The translations under genes were made by a program, and so were the position numbers. A DNA stretch of 64,000 nt from Macrocystis pyrifera (taxonomy: Eukaryota > Sar > Phaeophyceae > Laminariales > Laminariaceae), in NCBI GenBank assembly GCA_031763025.1, contig JASSKH010000003.1:4640718-4704717 (forward strand). The letters are read 5' to 3'. The notes below the pieces were generated by a model, which was given only the letters and a program-made list of their open reading frames with translations, was not told where the DNA came from and did no database searches. Positions 1 through 12,200 of this stretch are shown piece by piece; position 1 is the stretch's first letter; every line of letters starts with the position of its first letter.

Positions 1-233
1 CACTCTGACGCCGCCGCCGCCGCTTTACGACTGCGCAACAGCTTCGGTACTCGAGCGCTTGGCGAAGCGGTTCGCCCCGAGCCCGAGCGATCTCCAGGAT
101 CTGGCCCCCTTGGTTCTCTCGCCACCCCTGCCCCAGGTGATGCTGCCCAGTGGCTTTCAGTTCGACATTTCTCAGCGGGTCGCGGTGGCCCAGGTGCTAC
201 GGCAGAAAGTTAGCGTTGTCCAAGGACCTCCAG
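1..233 (+). CDS. Exon 1 (partial): helicase N-terminal edge and first half of Walker A
   Basis: Open from the window edge in the frame beginning at base 2. It contains [13 protein letters not shown], the Q-motif-like lead-in of UPF1-type helicases, and ends VSVVQGPPG. The donor g|gtaggt at 233/234 leaves phase 1. Motif I (GPPGTGKS) is therefore split by the 4.3-kb intron 1. No start codon is claimed, because the protein must begin upstream. Confidence 0.88.
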
Positions 234-3200
234 GTAGGTGTTCAACCGCTTGTGCTCGTTTTTTAATAGTATCAAATAGTCTATGTACGGTATCGACTTT
301 GAACTTTGCGCGATACTTATGAATAGTTGAAGGCAGATCGTTGAGCCTAGGATTCTCCCCTCGCGCACACAAACTCTCAAACGCGTGTATTATCTTGTAC
401 GTACCGGTAGTAAGTTTTTTTCGTGGTTGAAGATTCGAAAACAGAAATCGGAGAGAGCGTGTGCGGCGGCATAGTCCAAGTTTTCGCGGTTGTTGTTGTT
501 GTTGTTGTGGTTGCTGCTATTTTTGTGATGATGAAGGGTGTGTGTGATTGCGAAGTGTTTGGAGGAAAACCAAGGTTTTAGGGCCGTGGTATTATCCAAT
601 AATATTTTCTCCTGAAATCTCCTGTTTTTCCCGATTTTTTTTTATAATGTATTCCTGGTTTTGTTCCCCTTTAAGAGAGAGGAATGTATGCTACGTACTG
701 TAAGCGTCCCTGATTTTTTAGCCCTCCCGTCAATTTTTGCTGACTTCAGCAAACTTATTTCTCTTTTTCTTCTTCTTTTTCCTGTTTTTCGTTTCGAGAA
801 ACAGAGGAGAACCAAGAAAAAACATATACTAACAGCCCTTACACGAAAAAAAAAAAGAGACCAAAAAGGCACGACATTTGTCAAAATGGTCAGAATTAGT
901 AACATGCCAGAGTGGAGATGGGGTTTACGGACGAGCTGAAACAATATACCTGGTAGTATTTATTTTTCTTTGATTTTTTTCTACTTCATTCGGGTTTAGG
1001 TAACCCCCCCCTCCCCCCGCTATATTATATACCTGGTTTGACTATGGGTTAAGTTGGCGTCGGTTGGCGACGACGCTGTAAAACACGCCTCTCACTGCGT
1101 GAGCTAGACACCCAGAGTACCGTTTTTTTTTTTTTTTTTTTTTTTTTGCGGTTACCACGGCTGGCGGTCGAGTTAGATCATTTTTGTGCGGGGAGAACAA
1201 ATACTCCGCGCAAGGGGCATGATCGTATCAAATAATGTGTATATGGCGAGGCACTCACGAGGTAGTTGCATAGTCAGCCCATTGTTGTCCCTGGAGGTGG
1301 CCACACCAGAAATTAAATTAATGCATTGATTGTGTCATCCATGCGCCAAAAAATCCGCCTCTAAAGCGGTTCTTAGTAGGATGCAGCTCACCCTTCATGA
1401 GAATCGCCCGATACCTCACGGCGCTTCGCGCTTGGTGCAAGCAATGTCTGCCTGGTCGGTGAAAACCCGACGTGCTCCGTCCCGGCATCGTAGGGGTGCA
1501 AGGGTATATGATCATACGACTACCCCCCTAGCCCTCTCCCCACCCCCGTCGGGATCTGAACAGAAAAACGTGAGGTGTGGCGAGGGCGCCGGGACCAGTC
1601 TTTTTTCGACACATCACACGAAAAAAAAACAGAATAAAAAGACAAACCGCAGTGCTGTGATCACAGGACAATTTACGACATTTTTTGTTTCATTTGTTTT
1701 TTTTTCACGTCTGGATCACTTGGTTTTTAGCGCCCCTCCTCTGCACCTCCCCCCTCCTGTCTACGGAGGCTCTAGAACAAAGTAATCCAAACAGTGGAAA
1801 AAGGAAGAGATACAACATGGTGTTGAATCGCTCTGTGATGATCACAGCGCTCCGGTTTGTTTCATTCTGCCATGTTTTTTTCATGTGAGGTGGTCGAGAT
1901 AAGAACTGTTCCGGGAACCACTGAGCAGTCCCGGCCTTTCGTGGGTATATTGTTTCCTTCTCTGCGTACATATATCTACACTCCCCGGGGCCAACGACTA
2001 AAACAATCTTCGGGTTCTTGAGTTGGCGTCGAAGGCTGAAATTACAAATTTCAAGTACATACGTATATAGCTGTTTTCGAGAAGAACCGGCGGTAAGAGA
2101 TGCCACCCACTCTGTCCTATTTTACAGGGACTGTTCGGACATTCATGCTACAGCAGTAGCGTCTTGGCGAAAAAAAGGGAACAGTCGGGGTTTTCGTTTC
2201 TTGTTTTTTTTTTTGACTGCTGTGTTTGCGATGAGCCAGCGCTCTAGAGCAACTCGAAAACCTCAGGAACGCCATTAAAATAACCTTCGCACAGCAGTCT
2301 CACTAAGCAAGGGTCCTCCGGGCTATTTAGCCTCATGTTTGCGCCCGTGCAAGGTACTTTCGTTGCTATTGCTGTTGTTGTTTTCTGACACTGAATTAGA
2401 ATCTTTCTCGTCGATCCAAACAGAGACTGAACAAAAATGTTCATTAAAAAACTGCATCCGCACCACAGGACAAGTCTTGTGAATGGTCGAGTCAGTCTTC
2501 GGTAAAGCGAGTTTGACTGCAGGTAGTCCAGTGAGTTTTCTGAGCTTGGTCAACACCTATAACTACGGTATTTTATGCTGTTCTGTCAATTGCTATGCTT
2601 AATTCGTTTTCGGGATAATCGCTTTTGTTTTCATTTTCTGAAATTAAAATCGAACGAAAATCGAAGGAAAACCCGGATACTTCATATTTTGTTTTCCCTG
2701 CGTAAGCTACAGTATGTTCTACGTACTTCCTTACAAAACAAATACATAAAACAAAATATAAACATGACTCCCAGGATGTATTCTACGTGGTATCAAGCAG
2801 GACAAGAAATTTCGAACCCTACGGTCCCTGTTCAGCGGGACAAAGTGCCCTATATAACGGTAGAAAGCGGTCTACGGTTCTTCTATAACGGTAAAAAACT
2901 GTGTATAGGGTAAGTTTACGGGTCTCTTGTCAAAAATCAGACCTTCAAGAAATCTGCATGCTTTTTAGCCCAGAAATATTTTGATTACTTTTCACTACGC
3001 ATGCTCGGCCTGTTTAGGCTCTCGTCGTCTACAGGAAATAGTGAGAAGTCTTGTCCCTTTTCGCTCTGACAGAAATATAAGGGCCGTTTGTACTAAATTT
3101 TAGTACACAACTCATCGTCTTATTTTGGGACGGAGTGATACATCAGTCAGAGTATCAGTTGGGACAAGGTCTCCGAGGTGCAAACCTCGGGGGTTTTATC

Positions 3201-6200
3201 ACTGAATGTACTGGACGTAGTACCTGTAACTGTTTTCCAGTATCGATCGCGGCTCAAGGTGGTTTTTAGTTTGTTGCCATACCCCGGGGTTTAAGCGTTG
3301 GGCCTTACTATCACCGCCCACTGCGTGAGAAAGAAAAAAAGCAGTCTGGTTTCAGACCACAGCCCCTAATGCGTTAGCACACCCTTGTTAACGCACCCCC
3401 TTGTTGCCCCCCCCCCCCCCCCCCCCCGCCGCCTTACCGGTACACCCCTCCCCTTTTTATCACACCCCCTGAAGTCTGCTGATATCTGTTCACACTGCAT
3501 AGCAATCAAAGATGCCGCTATATAGCACACCCCCTCCCTGCCATCTGACCGAGCCTGTTGGCACTCGTTAGCAAGCGATGTTTCGATATATCACACCCTC
3601 GCTATCACCCCCCCCCGCAGATACGGGACTCCCGTGCATGGTGCTCATCACCGAGGGGGGGGGGGGGGGTACTTGAGATAGCATCCCCCACACAACAGCA
3701 CACCCGGTGATAACACTTCCAGCCGGGTCTAAAAAATATCACCGGGGGGGTGCTTTCATGCATCTCATATACATTGCCGGTATTCATGGAGAGACTAAAA
3801 ACTACCGCCGTACAAACAAACAAGTGTGGCTGCAGTTACAGCAACACTGCATCCGTGAATCCGCTTACGACGACACTCCCTTTTTGGAGACAAACTACTT
3901 AGGATTAGAGTGGTTTGCCCCCAAAAGGGGACTGCAGTCCTGAAAAAATAAATCAAAGTAACGCCCGCCCCCCATCCCCGATCCCCCCCGCTCTTCTGGG
4001 ACGAATTTTCCGGGCCTACTTTCTCCACATCCTCCAGGGAAACAAAATAGTCGAAAACATGACTGACCAAAATGGTGGCTGTGCACTGATCTCTCGACGA
4101 TATCATTCGGTAGACGCACCGCTCGCTTGGAGCTTCGTTTGTGACCTTCCTCGTGGTTGTCGCGAGAAAATCAGTTTCGAAAGCAAACCGTCTGAACGAG
4201 GGTGCCATTTTAATACGACTCCTACTACGAGGAGAAGGGAGTTTTGATTAGACTTTGTGCATGAAAAATCGTCCCCCCCGCCCCTCCCGTGGTTTTCTTC
4301 TTCCGGAGTGCTTATATAATGAGGGGTCAGCAAACGTTGAAGCTCATACTGCACAACGTCAATGGCAATTTAATGCTATGAATACTTGTTTCTTCTGCTA
4401 CTTCTACAACTGCCGCTGCCGTTTCCCTCTTTGCTGCTTCCGTCACTACGAGTATCACAGCTCGTGTACGGTCCGTGGCAAAACAGACCGAACCAAGACT
4501 GTTCACCTCCCTCCCACCCTCCCTCCCTCTCTCAATGCCCCCTGCTACTTTCTATTTTCCAGGCACAGGAAAGAGCTTCCTCGGCGCGTTGCTCGTTCAA
4601 ATCGTCCTCTCCATGACCAGCGAGAGAGTCCTGGTCGTCTGCTACACCAACCACGCCCTCGACTCCTTCTTAGAAGACATCCTGTCGAAGGGCATCGATA
4701 GTATAGTGCGTATCGGCGGGGGCAGCAAAAGCGCCAAGCTCGAACCGTACCAGCTACGGAACAGGCCAGACTCTAAGTTCACCACCGTGCAGAGCCGGCA
4801 ATACGGCCACCTCAAGAGTGAGTTAGAGACGTCGCAAGGGGGGATCGACGCGGCGCAGCTCCGACTTAACCGCAAACCCACGAACAAGGAGATGTTGGAG
4901 TGGTTGGAGGATGAGGACCCGGCGGCTTTCGAAGAGCTGGAGATGCCAGAGGCGTTGGGGCTGGGCGGCGACACTGTCGTCGGCAGGAAGGTACAGCGGG
5001 TAGCGGCGGGTGTATGTAGTAGAAAGAGAGAGTTGCGGTGGCGTGTGTTCGGTCAAGTTTCGAGTACATGTTTACCGACACTTTTCTAGTTTTGTTTTGT
5101 CAGCTTTTCCCATAATCTGGAATCGATTTTGCCCTCGTGCCATGTACAGTAGTAGGTGGAGAGTTGTGGTGGTGTGCTTGCTCAATCAACTTTCGATACC
5201 AATTTATCGACACGTACGTTGCTTTCTTTGTCAGAAGCTTTCCGGTTATACACCCGGTATTTTTATCGTACACGCATTTACTAAATAATATGTACCGAAA
5301 CCGTCACGAAAAGGACAATGGTGTTGTTCCGTTCCATAAACTGGAATCCCTTTCGCAGCGGTACGTTTACCAGTACTACTGCTGCTCTACCATGTTGGGG
5401 AGGAAACCATTGACTGATTAATTTTGTTGAGTTTTTTCCTTCGTTCGGGAAACGTTTTTGAGTGATAACGGTCAAGCTCATGCAATTAATACTAGCGCTG
5501 GGCATTGGCTCAATAAGTCCGTATCGATTATACTGTCATGGAAATCAATCAGTATACCAAATTGAAGCAGTATACTGTTTCTCCTCGGTACTCTTTGCCC
5601 TCAGATGAAGTGGGTTTACGCACTAATGTATGGCGTGCTTCTTGGGCGTACGTCAGACAAAACTACTGGCGAATATACTGGCCAGGTCAATCAGTATATT
5701 ACTACTGCCAGTACATTCTGTACCAGTGCCCTGTCCTAACTAATACACATTATCGGATGGCGAATGCCCATAAGAAAAAAAGGTGAAAATATTTGCAAGG
5801 CGTTCATTTACTAAATAGTGAAGGGGACGTGGTGCGTTGTGTTTAGAGAGGCGGGGGGAGAGCTTAAGGCTAAACAGTTGCGCGATGTGCTGTGGAGCCG
5901 GCCATGTTATCGGGTAATTCGACTACGTACGATCAAAACCGTGTATTTTTAATTATTTACAGACAGTCTCCTCAATAGTTTGGCATAACCATGACAAGTT
6001 TTCGAATAACAGTAGAAAAGAAGAACACAATTTCGCACAGGTACACACTTTCTGTTATATACCTGGCGCACATTTTTGGATGTACTGTGCCTGCAGCTGA
6101 AGAAGAATGGATGAAAATCTAACCTGTACATGGGCGCCGTTCCTTGGAGTCCATAGCCACTTTCGGGGCCCTCGACGACGAACGGCGACGAGCAATGAAC

Positions 6201-9200
6201 TAACAGCAGGTCCTTCCTCTGTACTCACTATATTACACTTGGTAGTCTCTGTGACTAAACCATGCCAGCCCCCGCACTCGCTCCCCTATAATTCCCCCCT
6301 TCCCCCCCTCCCCTCTCTTCTCCCCCTGCACTCTTCCCTCTCCCCCTTCCACCTCCCCCCCCCCCCCCCCCCCTTCTCCCCCCTCTTCCCCCCCTTGCCC
6401 TTCTCCCGCCTCTTCCCTGTGCTCCCTTCACAGGGCCGAGTCCTCACAAGCGCGTCCATATTCCAAACCTGGCTGGACGGCAAGCCCAAGCCTTCGGTCC
6501 TCAACTCCAGTCCTAACGACACGCACAGTACCACCGCCGGGACTAGGGCGCGCGGAGTAGATCAGCAGCGGCGGCGGCGGCAGAAGCATAAACAGCAGCA
6601 GTCGGAGGATTCCAGCATCTGGACCCTCAGCCGGGAGCGGCGCAAGGCGACGTGGGACGCGTGGGAGGTCTCCCTGAAGAAAGAGGTGGCCGCACACGTC
6701 GCCAGGAAAGTCGAGGACCACAACATGCAGGCGGAGGAGCTGTCGCAGCTCCAGCTGCAAAGGAACATCTCGCGCATGCGCGGGGCGCGCGTGGTAGGGT
6801 GCACGACGACGGGCGCGGCCACGCACCATGCACTGCTGAGCGAGGCCGGCTGCGGGCTGGTGGTGGTGGAGGAGGCTGCCGAGGTGTTGGAGGCTCACGT
6901 CTTGACGGCCCTCGGGCCTTCCACGAAGCATCTCGTCATGATAGGTGAGACAGGCCTTTAGGGCAAGCAAGGAGTATCGCAGCGGCAGCGGCAGCATGGA
7001 GCGGAGTGTTATCTGGGTATGTAGAAAAAAAACATCGTAACGCTTGTATTAATAGTATGTGCTGCGAAAGACAATCCACCCCGATTCCATGTGATGCGCT
7101 CTACCGTCAAAGGACGTGCTTTAGTCCCGAGTCAGGTGCTCTGCAGTAATTCCACGTAATTTTGTCTAATTCCAAGTATTCTACTGTAATTCCAAGTAAT
7201 GTACTCTACTTCCACGTAAACGTACATAAAATTCAAGCGCTGTACTGTAATTCCAAGTTGTGGACTCTGATTGCAATTACTGTACTTTCAATCAACTCTA
7301 CCTTCCAAGCAAAGCATTCTAAATTGAGGTGTAGTCAGATCCCAAGCGATATACCATGACTCTGAGTGATGGTAATCCAACTTCCAAGTGACGCGCTATA
7401 CTTCCAAGCGATGCACTCTATTTCCAAGCAACGTAGTTGTCGCTTCCTCCGTTTCGCGCTCAATACGTACGTACGTCAGTCACGAGCAAAACATGTTTTG
7501 GTTTAGGAGGTGTCGGGCTATGATTATGTTGCTTCGCCATCGACTCATGTCCAGGAATCACATACCAGGCCCTCCTCCCCCGGTTCTTGCCTTGCACTGT
7601 GCATCGCGATAGGACTTCAGCCGTTTCCTCCCTAACGTCGAATTGTATGTGGAGCACGTTTTGACCATATTTATATTTTTTCTTTTCTGATTAACAAGGA
7701 ATCTCAACGGAGGAACCACCTACTCGATCTCGTTTATGCTTAGCTAACAATACTTTTCGAAATCCACCTAAGGCCAAATATATTCACTACCAGGTGTACT
7801 GGTATATAGCAGGTCGGGTTGACCTTTTTTTTTTCGTTCTTAAAGCCAGTTTTTTTGGTGAAGTAGCGAGTCAGCTTCCTCGAAAAGGAAAACCAAAAAA
7901 GAAGAACCCCAGGCGCATTCCTATGCAGCACCGTAAACACGCGTGCATCTACAGACAAACAGTTCGCTACTTGTGTTGGGGACCAATATTAAGCGTTGCC
8001 TGACATTAAATAATATATGTATACTTGTATAGCTGCGACGAACATGTTCTAAATAGAGTAGTAGCCCACTTGAAGTTGCCCGGTCGGCCGCCAAAGCGCG
8101 TAAGAAGAAGAAGAAGAAGTGCCTCTATCGCTTTTAGGACCGCAGTCCCGTGCAGGGGATTAACAAGTCAAATTCCAAGTAATTTGGCCCCAAAACGGGA
8201 CTGCAGTACTAACTAAAAGGGGTTAACCGGCCCACCCGCCAATAGAGGCAGCGATGTACGTCAGAAGAATCGTTTGTTTTCGTCAAGCGTTCCGGTAGAG
8301 AATTGACAACCTCCAAAACTCTTGTCGTACATCGACACATGCTAGGTATGTATATACATAAACTCTCAGGTTCGAACCATAAAAAAAACAGGGCACGGGC
8401 CTCAGGTAAACAACAAGCGAAAGACTCTTTGTACGCTGCACTATACCCCTCTCCTTTGCAACCTGCAACCCCCCTTTGCATCCTGAACTATGTCGCTTTT
8501 CGCTGGCTGGGTGTTTTGTGCTTTTTTGTGAACAGGCGATCACAAGCAGCTGCGGCCGAAGGTGGAGCAGTACAGCTTGCGCGTCGAAAGCGGAAGGGGC
8601 TTCGACCTGAACGTCAGCCTGTTCGAAAGGCTCGTCAACAAAGGGTACCCGCACACCACGCTCGAGCTGCAGCACCGCATGCCCCCCGAGGTCAGTTAGT
8701 CCGTCAATCAGCCAGTCAGTCAATCAAGTGACTGCTATCCACTGCCTGCTCCGCAAATATTGACTTCGGGCATATACCAATGTGAAACACCGTTCTAGGC
8801 CAAACTGTACTCCCGCTTTCGGGACTAACCAGTTTTGTTTATACTGTGGAGCGAGGGTGACGAAACGAGGGTGTATTACGTAGCCGCTGTCAAATGATTT
8901 TCAGGGCTCTTGACGGATCATGACCCAACTCGTGGATCGAGTCAGGGAAGTATAGAAATCTTACACGAGTCGGGTCGGGTCGGATCGGGTCGAGCTTCGT
9001 AGGAGCTTTTCCAAACTCTCCCGGGTCGGCTCGGGTCACCCTGTACCTTTGATCTTACCCGAATCGCGACCTGACACGTCCCGGCCCGCGAGATCTTACC
9101 CGGCCTGTGAACGGCCCTAGTGACTCTTTACCCGCTGCACCCGCTCGGCGTATACCTAGTACCTGGAGGAGGCAACGCGCCGCCATGAGAGAAAGCCTTT

Positions 9201-12200
9201 CACCGCGACTTATAATACTGATCCATGGTTGACGTATACAAGTACAGGGGGAAAAAAGCACGCACACACAGGCACGCACGAAACGTCATACTGGTATATA
9301 TTATATCGCTTGCTCCTTCCTTTCCTTCATAGGTCCCGAGGTCGCGTTGTTTCCGCCGGGTTTCTTGTTTTATTCTTTTCACAAACAGTTTCTGTGTTGT
9401 CCTGCCCCGTATACACATTAAAAATATATCCCTCTGTCCGGAAATATAGGGACGGTCCAAGTATAATCACGAAAAGAAACGGGCCCTTACATTTCTGGAC
9501 AGAGTAGACCCGTTTCAGGGACACTCTGGCATTACGGGGGACCATAGTAAATAGGACCAAGTATTGTTTGTAAAAATAGGTAAATTTGTAGGTTTTTATG
9601 TATACCATAGGTCCTATTAACTATGGACCCCCGTAACAGAAAATCAGAGCCGGGGAAATGTTGCCCAGCGTGTTCCCAACTCTCCAAAGGCGACTCCATA
9701 CTGACCAAACCCTAAGCAAGTTGTGTCCTAAAAAACATCGAGTGCAGGTTTCGAGCGCGGGGGGGTAACTACGAGCAATCCTGTCCTGTACAAAAGCTAT
9801 GTGTGTGTTCGTTTTTTATCCTTTTATTTTGTTGTTTTTCTTATGTGTGAGTAGTGTTAGATATATAACACACGAAAAAACTAACCGATACGATATCGTT
9901 GAGCTTAAAACGTGATCGATACAATTCAGATAAACTAAAAACACAATAAATGCGATAACGACAAATACATATATATATATCGATATATCGATATATCGAT
10001 ATATCGATACGTTTTCGATATGTGATATACATGGACCCTTTCCTTGAGTATCTGCATGAAGATCACGGGGAGACAAGGCAGACGCCAGTGGACGGAGGGG
10101 AAAACACGTACTTGGTACGATCTTTGTGCAGGATAAGCCGAACGATTTCGATATTTATCGAAACTTTCGACGCGATATTCAGCGCTACTGGATACTCGGC
10201 ACCACACCCGCCCCGTCCAGAGGGGTTTGCCCAAAGCTTTGGCACTATTATATCGTTTATGTACGTACGATAACGAAAAAAACACACACGTTTTGAGCCG
10301 TGCAATGTCAATGGCTGCGCTGCGAAGGCCACGCTCTCACACGTGTCAACCTCAAACCTCGTTCATCCGCCGCCGCCGCCGCACCGCCACCACCGCTGGT
10401 CGCCTTCGGACCTCCTCGTCCTTCGCCGTAATGCACCACTCTCCAAGATCTCCGCGTTAGTGAGAGGACTCACCTACCCTGGCCTGCGCGACGGCCCAGG
10501 AACCCTCGGCCGGCCCGGCGTGCGCGGAGTCCGCGATCGCGTGTGCTTCGTGGCGCACAGGCACAAGGAAGACACGGCGGCCTCGATGCGCCAGAAGCAA
10601 GACGACGGAGGAACTGCCTCCAAGGTTAACCAGTACGAGGTCGGCATGGTCGTGAAGACCGTGCGGTACCTGCTGCTGCAGGGGTACAAGCCGGATCAGG
10701 TGAGAGACATGAACTATGTCCGTAGTCCCGCCATTCTATGTTTTGGGTGTACTGCTTCACCAGTTTCCGCCTTCGGCCACGACAGTCGATCGACCTATGA
10801 CAGATATTTTCGGTAGGGTAGGGTAGGGTATTATTCATCTGCACCAACGTGCTGTGCAAAGCTCTGATGCTTGTTTGGGAGGAGGACGCCGAGTTCTGGT
10901 TTTGGCGCGAGAGGCCATTTAGATGTCGTGTTTTTTCGCTAGGTAGGCAAGACCAATACAACTCGGCTCAAACATGATCGGAATTTTATCGGCAAGCCCT
11001 GCTGTTTTTCGATTCCCAAAACAAGAAAGGAAAATCGGCTTCTTTCCCCCCCCCCCCCCTAAGGCATTACAAGGCCCAGCCTATTTGCCACCCCTTGCTT
11101 CGGGGGCAGAATCGTTAGTATGAACCCTTTCAGGGGCTGCAGTTTCGTTTCAGACACAAAACCACACAAATCCTAAAAATAGTTTGCCCCGAAGATGGTA
11201 CTACCGAAACGTCCACAAAATTCGTCCCTCTTCCCGCCGAAACACGGAGACGGGCGCAAAAAAAAACATTTTGCCGCTAATCGCTCGACCCCCCCAAACC
11301 CGGGTTTTTGTACTACTGCGCATGTGTGACTGTGTTCTAAACGTCTACCTCCTTTCCTCTCCCCTGCCCTGCCGTCCTCAGGGCGCTTCGCGCTTGTTTG
11401 GTACAAGCAATGCTTATGCCCGGTCGGTAAAAATCCAGAGGGTTCCGTTCCTCTCCCGCTGCTTTCCCTCCTGGCATTGTAGAGATGCGAGAGTCTATGA
11501 TTTCACGACTAAGGCCACGCATGACAATAATGATGAGTATACCCCCCCCGCCGGTGCTCCGTCTCGAAAGAGACGCGTTGCCAATGGTCCAGTGAATAAG
11601 GCAAGCAACAAATTAACACGTCCATCCCCCCTCGCCCCCCCCGTTTATGGTCCCTCACTTCCTGAAAACGGAGCTCAGATCGTGGTTCTCACCCCATACC
11701 TCGCCCAACTCATGGAACTACGAGACAAGTTGGACGGCACCATCAGCGACCAGGACGCCTCCGACCTCGCGGTTGCTATCAAGCAGGGCGGTGATGGGGG
11801 AAGCGAGGGTCAAGGCAGCGGGGGCGGCGGCAGCGGAGGCGGAAAGCAGGGCAAAAAACAAAACGGACCCGGGAACAACGGGGGCATCAAGACGGGGAGC
11901 GGCCATGCCTCCTCCGGGCCTGACTCGGGGCCGAAGGTTCGAGTGTCGACGGGTGAGTTTTTTTTTTCAAAATGATTTGTTGTACCATATCATTCGCGAC
12001 GTGAGGCCAAAGGTTTTAGAGGGTGTGTGTGTTGAGAGGCGTTGTTTTGTTTTTTTTCCTGCACCTCTAGCGATCTTTGGCTTAATTGGATGGCAGTTTT
12101 CTGCGGATTGTGCGGAGAACTTAGACTAATGAATGCGCAGTCGAATGTCGCTCTAAAATCAAATTCGAAACAATGCGATAGTGCATACGACATGTAACGA

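Larger units (their letters stand above)
234..4562 (+). other. Intron 1 (4.3 kb), repeat-rich
   Basis: No exon-like coding was found. It holds T-rich and A-rich tracts (about 740-870), a dispersed repeat copy with poly-T (1005-1530), a foldback (1600-1895), C- and G-homopolymers mixed with imperfect 'cacaccccc' repeats (3380-3670), and a short piece at 4334-4372 resembling the TIR of the element at 16.63 kb. Confidence 0.75.
8691..10447 (+). other. Intron 4
   Basis: It holds a (tcggg)n tract at 8965-9000, a Stowaway-like element (9432-9504), a palindromic MITE (9532-9636) and an (atcgat)n tract (9965-10012). No coding sequence was recognised before the exon 5 acceptor. Confidence 0.65.

Noticed and set aside
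3605-3823. Cys-rich 72-codon minus-strand frame
   Set aside because: It lies across G and C homopolymers in intron 1 and has no support.
5495-5775. hAT-like MITE with ends ctgggcattgg / gcgaatgccca
   Set aside because: The inverted ends are only about 11 bp and imperfect, and no target duplication was seen.
6286-6534. Pro-rich or Gly-rich open frames before exon 3
   Set aside because: They arise from the C/T-rich acceptor tract and are not conserved in the duplicate.
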